A stretch of DNA of 64,000 nt, taken from assembly GCA_032207245.1 (NCBI GenBank), contig CM063501.1, positions 87,093,508 to 87,157,507 on the forward strand, given 5' to 3'. Origin of the DNA: Pardosa pseudoannulata. Lineage: Eukaryota; Arthropoda; Arachnida; Araneae; Lycosidae. Positions 34,970 through 45,589 of this stretch are shown here, in pieces. The position numbers were made by a program, and so were the translations under genes. Below the pieces are notes generated by a model. That model worked only from the letters and a program-made list of their open reading frames with translations. It was not told the DNA's origin and searched no databases. Each line of letters begins with the position of its first letter. Position 1 is the stretch's first letter.

Positions 34970-36251
34970 TTGGGTTGTTCGGAAAGTAATTTCGTTTTTT
35001 CCCGACAGAGGATTTAATTGTATTTTTTGCACCCAACTTCACATTTAAGCCGTATAATTTTTATATGCTTTGAGAGCTCATATAGCAAGGCTTGTGAAAA
35101 ATTCCAATTAATTCTAAGCAGTAGTTTTTGGTTGGTGCCCTTTTAAATATGGAGAGCGATAAGCAACATTTTCGACATATCTTACTGTTTTACTACAGAA
35201 AGGGTAAAAATGCTGTTCAAGCCAGAAAGAAATTGACCGATGTGTATGGAGAAGGTGTGTTGACAGTACGCCAGTGCCAGAACTGGTTCGCTAAATTTCG
35301 ATCCGGCAATTTTGATGTCGAAGATGCACCACGTTCGGGAAGGCCGGTTGAAGCTGATAAAGACGCGATAAAGGCATTAGTTGATGCAAACCGGCGAATA
35401 ACAACACGTGAGATCGGATTGAGGTTAGATTTATCAAATTCAACAGTTTATGACCACTTGAAAGGCCTGGGATTATCCTCGAAGCTCGATGTATGGGTTC
35501 CCCATGTTCTCACAGAGAGAAATCTGTGTCGCCGCATTGACGTCTGCGATTCGCTTCTCAAACGTCACGAAAATGATCCGTTTTTGAAGCGCATCATCAC
35601 TGGGGACGAAAGATGGGTTGTATACAACAACGTCAAAAGCAAGAGGTCATGGAGAAAAAAAGATGAACTGGCTCAAACCATCTCCAAAGCCGATATTCAC
35701 CCAAAAAGGTGATGCTGTCTGTTTGGTGGTATTTTAAAGTAATCTTTTTTTTAGCTTTTACCGGATAACACAACGATTAATTTGGATATCTACAGTCATC
35801 AGATGGACAAACTGAATGATGCACTTCAACAGAAAAGGTCAGAACTAATCAACAGGAAAGATGTAGTGTTTCACCAAGACAACGCGAGACCTCACACAAG
35901 TTTGGTCACTCGTCAAAAGCTTTTACAGCTTGAATGGGATACAATGCCACACCCACCATATTCTCCAGACCTGGCACCACCAGATTATTATTTGTTCCGG
36001 TCACTCCAAAAATCTTTAGGCGGTAAAACCTTCAACTCAAATGAGGAGGTCAAAAACTATCTCGATCAGTTTTTTGCCAGCAAAGACCAAAAAGTTTATG
36101 AGCGTGGAATTATGCTACTACCAGAAAGATGGTAAAAGGTCTTGGACCAGAACGACCAATATATAATTTAATAAAGTATTTGTTTATTATACGAAAACTG
36201 TCTTTCATTTCCACACAAAAATAAAAAGAAATTACTTTCCGAACAACCCAA
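34970..36251 (+). mobile_element. DD34D mariner element, near full length
   Basis: A 1282-bp element with inverted termini TTGGGTTGTTCGGAAAGTAA at the left and its complement at the right (36232-36251). TA precedes the left end; the right flank reads ATA, so the TA is offset by one base. Length and layout are those of a complete mariner. It lies 33 bp from a second, older Tc1/mariner-type element. Confidence 0.95.
35149..36171 (+). pseudogene. Mariner transposase, broken by two frameshifts and a stop
   Basis: The protein would start at the Met of MESDKQHF (35149) rather than the upstream Met at 35128. The N-terminal half contains two helix-turn-helix regions (AVQARKKLTDVYGEGVLTVR and RRITTREIGLRLDLSNSTVY), which bind the terminal repeats. 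The catalytic Asp are present: ITGDERW (about residue 153), FHQDNARPH and PPDYYLF, the last two separated by 34 residues, the DD34D signature. An extra base near 35705 and another shift in a T run near 35748 break the middle. A CAA-to-TAA change at 36133 removes the last 12 residues. It would not be active as it stands, but the few lesions imply a fairly young copy. Confidence 0.95.
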
Positions 36252-36284
36252 ATATAAGGATTCTTCCCAAGTTATGGCAGTATA

Positions 36285-37592
36285 CAGAAGCTGTTCGCAC
36301 ATTTTTTAGACGATTTTGGTTAGCGGTATTAAAAAGACGTTTGTTGCAAAATAAATAACTGCAATTGTACTATGTTTTTACAAGTCAAAATTATCGTCTG
36401 CGGCTTGAGAGGTTTGTTTTTATTCAAAATGGCGTTTTTAACGAAGCAGTGGTTCGAAGGCTATATTTATGCTCTTTCAGAAGAGAGTTATTCATATTCC
36501 GTTATCCAAAAAACGACGTAAGAGTCGTGGTTTTGTGATATCTAAACCGACGATAGCTAATATCGTCAAAAAGAAAGGAAAAAAGTCAAATTGGAGCCTC
36601 AAGTGGAACAAAAATTCCAAACAAGTATCCAACGTAAAAACGAATATCTTCGACTATTGCAAAGGTTTGTTGCTTAATGTTAAAAGAAAATCCCCCTAGG
36701 CAAAGGACAGTACAAAATAACTAAAATGTTCGGCTTCTACTGTAAACAAAATGATAAACTTTGATTTAAATCTTAAGAAAGCTAAAAAAAACTCAATGTG
36801 CATCGTCTTTCTCTAAAGCATATCGTTGAATGCAGGACACGTTGCAGAATTCTTTATAAGAAACATTTATCCAAAGAAAAATGGGAAAAAAATGTCTTAG
36901 TAGATGAATCATGGGTGTATTTAAATGATTGCAACAAAAAAGAGCCATTTATTATCATAAAAGGGGAGAAAAAATTTAAGTACATGGTTCAAAGAATTGA
37001 AAGAAAGTTTTTAAGAGATTCATGATTGTTGCTGGTTTTTCATATAATGGCAAGTTAAAAATAAAGAGAGTTGAAATAAATGTCACGATTAACTCCAAAT
37101 ACTATCAGGAACATATTTTATCGGTAGTTTTTCTGAATGAAATACGACCGCTTTACCCGCAGTGCCATCAATCTGTGGAACTCCGTCAAGACAAAGCTAG
37201 CAGTCACACATCAAAATCCCTGTAAATTTCCTAAAAAAAATAGAACAAAACAAAAACGGTATCAAGGCCATAATTCTCCCTGATATCCTTATTAAATCTT
37301 CAGATGCATCACCTATGGATTTTTGTGCTTTCGGACTTTTAAAATCTGCATTATCCAAACGTCGTCCCACAACCTTTACAGGACTCTAGAAAGCTTTTCA
37401 GGAGGAATGGAATAGAATATATCTTCTCAAAATATATCTTCTTTCAAAAGGCATTATTATCCTAGCACTTATTGTGTCACAAAATAGTTCAGAATAAGAG
37501 CTATCAAATAGAACATTTTAAACCAAAGAATTTTATGTAATTTAGTTTTGTGACTGCAATATACATCGTCTAAAATATGTGAACAGCCTCTG
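36285..37592 (+). mobile_element. DD41D Tc1/mariner-type element, decayed
   Basis: A 1308-bp element between TA dinucleotides (36283-36284 and 37593-37594). The ends are inverted repeats of about 30 bp: CAGAAGCTGTTCGCACATTT at the left, and the right end read inward CAGAGGCTGTTCACATATTT. Both continue to TAGACGAT. It carries a degraded transposase. Confidence 0.9.
36469..37390 (+). pseudogene. DD41D-type transposase pseudogene
   Basis: Four broken frames align in order. 36469-36699 is a basic DNA-binding region with a PTIANIVKKKG recognition-helix-like stretch. 36798-37025 contains LVDESWVYL, the first catalytic Asp. 37022-37225 contains LRQDKASSHTSK, the second. A shifted frame to 37390 contains SPMDFCAFGLLK, the third. 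The last two Asp codons are 124 nt apart, that is 41 codons plus one frameshift base, so the signature is DD41D rather than DD34D. Such spacing is known from rosa-type elements; membership of that group is my inference. Confidence 0.8.
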
Positions 37593-37702
37593 TATTAGAA
37601 ATATATAATTAGGCCATCTAATTTTTAATTCGTTTCCATGTATGCTTTTAATCCATCCAATTCCTTCTCTTCCAGTAGATAGTAAAGCCCAGTAAATACG
37701 AA

Positions 37703-37827
37703 ACGAACATACTGACAATTGTTTCGTGCGACTGTTTCATTTTGTAGTCGCGTGAAAATACTCTATCACACGTAGATTTTCACACACGAAACAGTAACTC
37801 TAAACAATTGTCAATGCCTATGTTCGT
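37703..37827. repeat. Imperfect foldback, about 40-bp arms
   Basis: The left arm with ACGAACAT, GACAATTGTTTCGTG and CTGTTTCAT is complemented by the right arm with CGAAACAGT, AAACAATTGTCAATG and ATGTTCGT. The loop is short and includes a smaller CGCGTGAAAA/TTTTCACACACG pairing. It could be a MITE remnant or a hairpin precursor. Confidence 0.65.
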
Positions 37828-37939
37828 CTCATTCAATACGGGCCATACAGGTAAAGCAAACAGGATAATTTTAAATTTTAAGTTTGTTCCATGCTTATTT
37901 GATGACGTAATATTGCCGCTAATAATGTTTGTCTTCAAA

Positions 37940-38012
37940 GTCTTTGTGGCCGAGTGGTCATGGTGTCAGACTGCTGTTCGGAAGGTCTCCGGATCAAAAC
38001 CCGGCAGGGACA
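37940..38012 (+). tRNA. tRNA-like sequence, possible tRNA-Ser(GCT) relic
   Basis: A 73-nt cloverleaf can be drawn. The acceptor stem GTCTTTG/CAGGGAC has seven pairs including two G-U; the D arm is GCC...GGT. The anticodon stem TCAGA/TCGGA has one mismatch, loop CTGCTGT with GCT as anticodon. The T stem TCCGG/CCCGG has one mismatch. The A-box region GTGGCCGAGTGG is like serine or leucine tRNAs, but the long variable arm of tRNA-Ser is missing and the T loop ATCAAAA is atypical. A tRNA-derived SINE head or pseudogene is likelier than a working tRNA. Confidence 0.4.
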
Positions 38013-38230
38013 CTGAAGATCATGTAATTTAATTTCCGTGATATCTAGAAAGGACTAAAATATTCTTTAAATTACTGGAATGGTTTTCCAGAATATTCTA
38101 CGTTGGTATAAAAGAGCTAGTTGCTCAAGTTTGAGTCAATTCTCAGTTTGTTAAGCTTCTGTTGTCTGCTAAATAAATAGCTTTGCGTTCCCGCTATAGG
38201 TGTGCCTCATCTGTTTCCATTAATATCAAA
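38013..38230 (+). mobile_element. Body following the tRNA-like head; SINE or LTR-like
   Basis: Directly after the tRNA-like sequence come TTCCAGAATATTCTACG, a TATAAAAG box at about 38109 and AATAAATAGC at about 38172, i.e. promoter and polyadenylation signals in the spacing of an LTR. Either an LTR element inserted next to a tRNA, or a tRNA-headed SINE. No flanking duplication was found. Confidence 0.4.
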
Positions 38231-38927
38231 GCGCCAATATTTCTTCTCATAAAGATTTTTTTCAAGATAAACTAATTATAAACTTTAAGAAGTTTAGAAA
38301 TAAATTATTATTTTCATTTTCCTTTTTGTCATATAACAGGTCGTTATCACACTAGTGAGTACGCACTAAGAAACATTTCGAGCAACTCTTTTGAGCTACA
38401 GTTAGGTGAAGTGCGTGTGAAATTCAAGTTCGACTTTTGAACTCGTCGAACCAAATTAACCAATCAGAGATGATATTATTCGTAAGAGGGCAGATTTCAA
38501 GATGGCCGCTGTATCATGTATGATAGAGTGGTGCACTGAGAGTTGGAGATAATTTTTATTACAGAAATAGTGAAAAAATAAAGCATGGCATGTAAATGAA
38601 ACAAATATTAGGTTCATGTATTTGTTTCTGTAGATATGAAGGCCGTAAATACCAGCCCTCCCCCCCTTTTTTTCTGGTAGTATTCGTATAACTGTCAACG
38701 ACAGTGTGGGATTCCACACCAATGAGGAAAGTTGAATTTGGATCGACAAACTTGACAGAATAGTAATCCTATATCTTGTGACATTGGTCGAAGTAGATGT
38801 CTGTATATATTTGAATTGTAGTGTGATAAGAGGTATTATCGAACTACACATTATAGTTTAAATCATTTTTAAAAATTTTCAGAATGAATAAAATATTTGA
38901 GTATAAACTAAGATTTTGTATACACTT
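38231..38927. other. Unassigned stretch with a long open frame
   Basis: A 131-codon frame on the minus strand (38456-38851) exists but has no recognisable motif, is rich in Ile/Ser/Leu, and overlaps a CAAGATGGCCGC motif common in non-coding repeats. I do not call it a gene. Confidence 0.35.
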
Positions 38928-38967
38928 CTTTACATTACTTTAGTAAGTGTACTAAAGTAATGTAAAG
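38928..38967. repeat. Perfect 18-bp stem hairpin
   Basis: CTTTACATTACTTTAGTA is followed by the 4-nt loop AGTG and its exact reverse complement. No T-run terminator context and no repeat of it elsewhere in the window were seen. Confidence 0.9.
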
Positions 38968-39613
38968 TTAAATGTAAATTTTGAAACTATGGAACCACAC
39001 GTAGCTTTTTACTTGTCTGCAGCACGAATTAATTGTCAACTCGTATCTTTGTATCCTACGATAATACCTTAACGCTGACCAAATCGACCAAACCGAGAAC
39101 CAATTAATGTACTGTGAAACTGTACAACAAGTTAGATTTAAGGAAATTGCCTGTTTTTTAAATGCAAATAGAGATGGTGAATCCATAGAAAATTAATTGA
39201 AGAAAAACGATGTCAGCATTAAAAAGTCACAGCAAAAAATTTGTCTCTATGTAGACAAAATTTCAGAAGCCATAATATGATAGGCAAATTTAATTTAATA
39301 AAGTATACTTTTTTAAAGCAAATAATCTACAAAACTTTAAAGGGAAAAAATTAAAATTTAGTGCACGTGTGCAAATGTTACGTTTTACATAAGCACTTTT
39401 GCGCCTACACTTATAAATCTCATAAATAGATAATTTAATAAATTGAGTTTTATAAGGCATTACTCGCATTTTGTAGAGGTAACTGGATGGACTTCAGATC
39501 AGAACCTTTCTCAATGGTTCGATTGCACCAGTTGTCTTTTGCTTTCTCAAAATGTCTTCTCCAGATCTATTTTCACTTTTCCTGGATCTTCCCCTCCATT
39601 TCAGTGTAATGGA
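38968..39613. other. Unassigned AT-rich stretch
   Basis: No features recognised. Confidence 0.4.
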
Positions 39614-40022
39614 AATAGTACCGAGTGGTTCCTTTTTTTAAGATAGATGGTCCAGACCTGACGAAATGTAACTGATATTACATCAAGGTAAAAAGAGTGA
39701 AAGGAGCAGATCACTTTGTTAAATGGCCTGCTCATAAGACTCATAAACCTTATGAGTCATTAACACTCACCAGGCCTTAATAAAGTAACAAGGTCGTCGT
39801 TCTCTAAGCTATCTATCCAACGTAAACTTGGTTCACCTCTTCTCCGTGTACCAGTTGGTCTGACGTTAAAGATATTTTTGATGGTGCGACCTCCCTCAGT
39901 TTGCAGACCACTTAATAAAGTGGCCTGCACATTTCATTCTTTTTACCCTGATGTAACATCAATTACACCTGGTTAGGTCTGGACCATCTATCTTAAAAGG
40001 AGGATCCACTAGGTACTATTAC
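39614..40022. repeat. Foldback enclosing an RTE-like LINE fragment
   Basis: Left arm (about 39614-39726) and right arm (about 39907-40022) are imperfect reverse complements of roughly 110 bp; both contain AAGATAGATGGTCCAGACCT in opposite senses. The central part on the minus strand reads PTGTRRRGEPSLRWIDSLEN, the same C-terminal motif as RRGRP-x-RWMD in the LINE at 32-33 kb. So one arm plus loop derive from a LINE 3' end. Confidence 0.8.
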
Positions 40023-40362
40023 TACTATAAGCGCAAAATATTCAAAACCTCTTTTTCAAAGTTATTTGGGTACAAATATAAATGATTGGAAAACAAAAAT
40101 TTGGTTGTAAATGGATTTTGACTTCGTTCTACAAAGTATTAGGAGTATTATAATTAAAAAAAAATTTCTGTTTCACATTTCACTATAAGCATTCATTTTG
40201 ATCATCCTGAATCATTTTTAATAGTTTTCTTATAAATGTACATATGTACAAGAAAAATATAGCTTTGAAACTTTAAATATTTATTATGATCATTCTTGTA
40301 TACACTTTGACTAGTTACTTCATGTACGCATCTCGCACAGCCAAAAAACGAATAGACATCGA
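40023..40362. other. Unassigned AT-rich stretch
   Basis: Nothing recognised before the SINE target duplication at 40350. Confidence 0.4.
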
Positions 40363-40531
40363 TTGGTTTGGTTTTGGAGTGCTACGGTCTACTTTTTAGA
40401 ACACGAGATCTAATGAGACCGGGACCTACTGCTTAAAGCCGATTCCGAACTGCTACGAACATCCATGCCATTATGGGATTCGAATCCATGAACTCCGGTT
40501 CCTAAGGCCAGTACCCTAACCATTCGGCCAT
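40363..40531 (-). mobile_element. tRNA-derived SINE S1, full length
   Basis: A minus-strand copy flanked by the perfect 13-bp duplication GAATAGACATCGA (40350-40362 and 40532-40544). It has the complete head, the hairpin body and the AAACCAA-type tail. The intact duplication indicates a fairly recent insertion. Confidence 0.92.
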
Positions 40532-40689
40532 GAATAGACATCGAATATTGAAATTAGGATTACAAATCTCACCTCTGCAGCTAATCCCATAGTATTTATA
40601 ATTCTAAAATAAAAAAGAAGCAACCAAGAACTCCAGCCAACTAAACCACAGCCGAGTTAATGGCCCCACTGAAATAACAGATCGTCGAA

Positions 40690-40786
40690 TATTGACCGAA
40701 TAAGTAGGATGATGCTCTTCGGTATCTAAATTCACGGATTCGAATTCTTGCCCTCCTGTAGTAAAATAGTAGACCGTAGTGCTTGC
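40690..40786 (+). mobile_element. Degenerate SINE S1 with internal deletion
   Basis: A head remnant GCTCTTCGGTATC and GGATTCGAATTC is fused to a tail remnant AGTAGACCGTAGTGCT; the hairpin body is deleted. No TSD. Confidence 0.65.
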
Positions 40787-42081
40787 TACCAATATATCTC
40801 GTCTAGTTTTAAACTATCACGTCAGAAGACTTTGAATTACTGATTGCAAATGTAACTACATCCTCCTTTCAGCTAAATTTGTTGTGGATGATAACATTTA
40901 GAGAAAGCTTTACAGATTTTATTCAAGGATATAGTACTCCAATTACATAAAATATTTCAAAGTACATATTTTCTTAAAACTGTATACTTCATCAATATTG
41001 CTTTAACGTTATATATTTATATTGATAAATTATACATAACATTCTACACTATATTTACATATAATAGCTATTGTTCACATTTATTTGTCTATACAGTTAC
41101 TCCATACATGTAACATTCAGAAGATTTTTTTTTATTCTTATATAATATACTCCAGACACTAAAATGTGAGGAAACTTATCCACCGATGCAATAAAAAATT
41201 CTTGAAATCTGAATTGAAAACGTAATTGCAGAGTTTAACCTCCTTTCCCATGATTCTTTGCTTTTTCCGGCTCTAGATTTTAAAACAGACTCCTTTGCTG
41301 TAAAAAGAACAGTAATTAAAATATGTAAATGAAAATTTTTCACAACCGCAATTGCAACTGGTAATGACAGATTTAACGAATCGAATTAATTCCTTTGTTA
41401 TCCTCGTTACTCTACCACTCCTTAAATTTTCCTCTTCATTTAATTAATTTTTCATGTTATTCATTAAAAATAGTTCATTAAAAAAATAGAAACTTAGATA
41501 TAGCATTTTGCATTAAGTAATTAAAAGCACTCCCGTCGGATCACGTTACTTCTGACAACAGTCTCGGCGAAAATTAGGGTTAAAATCATTATTCATGCAA
41601 ACAGGTTTTCCTAACCCTCCAAGTAAAATCCCTTTTGCCAGGTAAAAAAAAAAATGAAGGTAACTTTACTAGTACATGTAAACGGGGATAAAGGTTTTTT
41701 CTGAGAATAGAAAATCCAGGACCATGCGCTCTCAGGAGTAACGGTGTAGAGCGAGAATCGAAGACTTGTTCGAAATCAATAGAATATTATACAACGGCAG
41801 CTCGTAATTAAATTTAGAATCGTATCACTTACAATTAGAGTAAGATTTAAAAGCGGTCAAAATATGTCAATTTGATTTTTGTAGACATTTAAGAAGAATT
41901 GGAAAGCGGAGAAAATGAATGTACAGAAATAAAACCACATGAAATTTGCAGATCCAAAGAGGTTTATTTAAAGAAAATGTTTTTGGTGCTATGTGGTAAA
42001 GTTCTATAAGTCCTTTTTTTAATGGTAGCAGGTAACAATTATCTGGAGATGCTGCTACAACTTGGTCATTTTCAAAACTGA
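40787..42081. other. Unassigned AT-rich stretch
   Basis: About 1.3 kb without recognisable frames, termini or repeats. Confidence 0.45.
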
Positions 42082-42650
42082 GTCGTGGTAGCTCAGTTGG
42101 CAAATTTAGCGATCTCGTAACTGAATGGGTCGAACGCTGGCCGACTGGTTAGAGCGCTGATCGTCTGTACCGGAGTTCATGGGTTTGAATCCCACTATGA
42201 CATGGATGTTCGTAGCCGTTCGGAATCGGCTTTAAGCAGTAGGTCCAGGTCTCATTAGCCCTCTTGTGCAAAGAAGTAGACCGTAGCGCTCCGAACAAAA
42301 CAAAACAAAACAAAACCGTAACTGAATGGTTGCTGGTTCGGGGCTCGAACCGGTCTAAGATCTGCCGGTCACTTTGTTAAAGGTGACTGGGGAGACGTAA
42401 AATAAGTTCGTGGTCACAATATCATCCAAGTTCTCAAAACGATACTTCCGGGAATGGCAAGCCAAGCCCGAGGGTCTTCTGCTTGGTCCCTGCTTCTAAT
42501 ACACGAGGACCTAGATGGGGTAATGTTACTCGCGTCCATACCTTAAGCTCAATTCCTTAGCATACGTGCTTCCCAGGTGGTGCCAAATGGGTAACAGCTT
42601 TGCAGCCTTGTGTTGGCATAAAGGCATGTAGTGCCTGTATTGATAGCTGA
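42082..42650 (+). mobile_element. Second tRNA-derived repeat (S2), interrupted by SINE S1
   Basis: The head has a perfect RNA polymerase III A box, TAGCTCAGTTGG (42089-42100), and after the inserted S1 continues GGTTCGGGGCTCGAACC. The body runs to about 42650 and shares CCAGGTGGTGCCAAATGGGT and TTGGCATAAAGG with the S2-like sequence at 45730-46028. It is a tRNA-derived SINE distinct from S1, or a longer composite. Confidence 0.65.
42129..42316 (+). mobile_element. tRNA-derived SINE S1, full length
   Basis: A 188-bp copy between perfect 13-bp duplications CGTAACTGAATGG (42116-42128 and 42317-42329), inserted in the tRNA-like head of S2. The tail here is an AAAAC repeat rather than AAACC, a base change within the tail unit. 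Confidence 0.92.
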
Positions 42651-43164
42651 CTTAGGAAAAATATAGTCCACGACTGCTTGAGGACAGCAGAAATGTTGTG
42701 TTTTAGAAACTACAATCCATTGGTACTTGCATGCACGTGCGAGGATTTCATATACCGATGAATTGGATGTGTTGGTGACAGTGACTTACATTTAACCACA
42801 TGGCTACCAAGATTACTGGACTTTATGTCATAGGATTTCTTTTTATGGGGTTAAATCCAAGATTCCGTTTATGAACCACCGATGCCGGAAAACAGTAATA
42901 ATTCAAAGATCGCAAAAGATTCAAAGACTGCATTTGTACACTCGACTGAACCACTGACAGTATGATACTTCAAAATGTGTGATAGAAACTCAATTAAAGA
43001 TTAGGTGTTTCCCGCGTAACAAAAGGGTCACGCATCGACTAATTGTAACCGAAAATAACTTAATTTTCTTTAAAATTGTTAAATTAAATTTGAAAATTGA
43101 AATAGAGATTAACGTACAAAAAAAAACACATAATTCAATTTTAAATAATAGTACGGCGGAAAGG
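42651..43164. other. Unassigned stretch
   Basis: No clear features; the first part may still be S2 body. Confidence 0.35.
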
Positions 43165-43320
43165 GAAACAAGCCACGGTTCCACGGTTCCGGAGTTTCTG
43201 GGTTAGAATCCCACTACTGTTATGTATGTTCTCAGCCGTTCGGGATCGGTTTTAAAAAATAGGTCGCGTCTCATCAGACCTTGTGTAGCAAATCAGTATA
43301 CCAAGCACTCAACCAAACTA
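43165..43320 (+). mobile_element. Degenerate SINE S1
   Basis: Keeps GGTTCCGGAGTTTCTGGGTT and AATCCCACTACTG from the head and GCCGTTCGGGATCGG from the body; the tail reads ACTCAACCAAACTAAA. No TSD fixed. Confidence 0.75.
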
Positions 43321-44672
43321 AATCTGATCATTTGTGCTAACCCTGTAGGCTACTTACTTTTCTCTGGAATTATACGCACTGTTTATTAATTTATATTGTA
43401 TTAAACTTTTTAACAATTGAGTAAAAAGGATCGTGTCTCCTATTCAAATAAAACAAGTTTAAATGAAATGCATCAAAATATATTTGCAATTCAATAGGTG
43501 TACTAGAAAGTCATGTAATGACCACATCAGATTTTTTTTCACTTTAAAGCGCTGAAAACTCTTTAATTCTTATGCATAACGTGATATTGCTAAAATCCTT
43601 TTCATGAATTTTTCTCAATGCTTTCAGGCATTTTTATCTGCAGCAATCTTCAAAATGATAAAAAATAATTTTAGTATGCACTTTAGCAACTATACATTTT
43701 TACTTCATGAAAAAATAAGTGTATCTTTTATAAAACAAACATTCAGTATTTTGCATATGAAAGGTGTCCAAAGCACGGTTCTCGTAAAGTCTGCAGCTCT
43801 TATGCAAATAAAACTAATGTATGAAATATGGTAACATGAAACTAATCAATACCACACAAGTAATTATTTTATTTCACTTTTGTTAAGCTAAATTAATTTG
43901 TTTTCTTTAGTTTTTTGGCGTCGTAAGTTGATGTCTCGTATTTTGCAATTAAGTCTGATGTGTGTCTTTTTTGTTTATTAATTAAACAGAGAAAACGTGA
44001 TTCTCCATATTGCAGGGGCAGCATGATCAACTTACTTCATTATATTCGTTCATTTCCTTTTTCTATTTTACTTTCTCAAGTACTAGAATCGATTAAGTCG
44101 CATCTAGAATTTTCTACGCACATAAACTTGGTAGAACAAATTGAAAAATCTATGTCAGTTTAATGTCATTAACAAATTTCATCGTTTTCTTTCAAATTTG
44201 TTGAAAACTCTCTTATGTTTTTATTTATAAAGAACACGAAGTTGATGGCATGTTCACGAGAGAATAGCAGAAATTCTTTGAGCTGAGAAATTAGTTTACC
44301 GAGAGCAATAAGCAGGAATAATTGAAAGAGTTCGTTTTTCTTCGCCATCCGAATATTCTGTTAATTTGCTTTAAAAGAGGAATCCCACTGTTATTAATTT
44401 TCTTATTAGTTTATATGTGCTGATAATTTGATTTAGTGCCAGAAGATTCAAGAGTGGCATACGTTTATTATTCTAAAAGAATTCTCTGACATTGCGGTTT
44501 TTTAAGATAATTTGTTAGTGATGTTTCTGATAGATAAGAACGTAAATTTTCAAGAAAATTGACTGATTAACGGGAAATAACAGAAATATGCTTCAAACTG
44601 TGGATATATAAGTTCTATAGATACATCTGACATTTTAAATCACAGTTTGCCAAAACATGTATCAAGTAACTA
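43321..44672. other. Unassigned AT-rich stretch
   Basis: Several short frames of 60-76 codons, none with recognisable motifs or conserved in another copy. Confidence 0.45.
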
Positions 44673-45459
44673 CATTGAACTCCGCTTAAGGTGATCGCGA
44701 TTAATGTTATCAATCGCTTATTGTTATCGAAATCCCTTAGTCCCGATTTTCTCTAGTCATCTGTATGTTAAAGTTATCGCTTTATGGGATCATTGTATCG
44801 ATTAATGTTATCAGTTTTCGAACCTTATTTTAACTGGCAAAAGAATATTCACAATATATTCAGGTGAAACTCATTCTTTTCTTTCTTTTCGCTGTTGTTT
44901 GAATTTCCGAGAATTCTCCGCTTCAACCTAGGGAAATGGGTAATGAACAAAGGTGAGGGAAATTACACGTTCCAGGAATTTTTCAGAAATACGCACAACC
45001 TGCTGGTGGTCAATTTTTAGATAAGCAGAAGGCAGCACATTCTTAACGGAACTAAGAAGAAGACATTTTATGCCCTGCTCGCTTACATGCAGCTTGTCGA
45101 TATGGAAGCCAGGATGCGAAATGATTTAATAATAAAACAAAAGATCGAAATTTTAAATCGTTATGACAAGTTGATAATGATTACGAACAATTTATCAATG
45201 AGCTTCTTAGAAAAAATTGTAGACAATCAACAATAGATCAATTTTTTAATTAAGTATACAATTATTATGCTTTAAAGGATAATATCAGTACATAAATATA
45301 AGATGTGTTTTTTTCATTTTGTTTTGAAATTTATCACGTGTGAATTAAAGGGGAGGGAGGTAAATGTATCTAATTTTGAATATCGTTTTTTGTTATCAAT
45401 CTGTTATTGTTGTCAAAATCACGGTGCCCCAAGCTGATCAAATTAAGCGGAATCCACTG
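44673..45459 (+). mobile_element. Tigger-type MITE (family A), copy 3
   Basis: TA-flanked (44671-44672 and 45460-45461), with a worn left terminus CATTGAACTCCGCTTAAGG and right terminus ATTAAGCGGAATCCACTG. It matches the other family A copies throughout. The pogo-type start region is recognisable near 45110-45160 but shifted. Confidence 0.88.
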
Positions 45460-45485
45460 TAGTAGCTCCCAGTGAAATTCAGCCG

Positions 45486-45573
45486 AACGATGGTTAGGGT
45501 GCTGGCCTTCGGTACCACAGTTCATGGGTTCGAATCCCACAGTGGCATGGATGTTCGTAGCCGTTCGGAATTG
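45486..45573 (+). mobile_element. SINE S1, 3' truncated
   Basis: Good head (GGTTCGAATCCCACAGTGGC) and body up to GTTCGGAATTG, then an abrupt end. It lies between two copies of the Tigger 3' end. Confidence 0.8.
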
Positions 45574-45589
45574 TCGATTTGACATGGAA

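Noticed and set aside
38456..38851. 131-codon frame on the minus strand as a host gene
   Set aside because: No motif, biased composition, no splice or promoter context and no second copy to show conservation.
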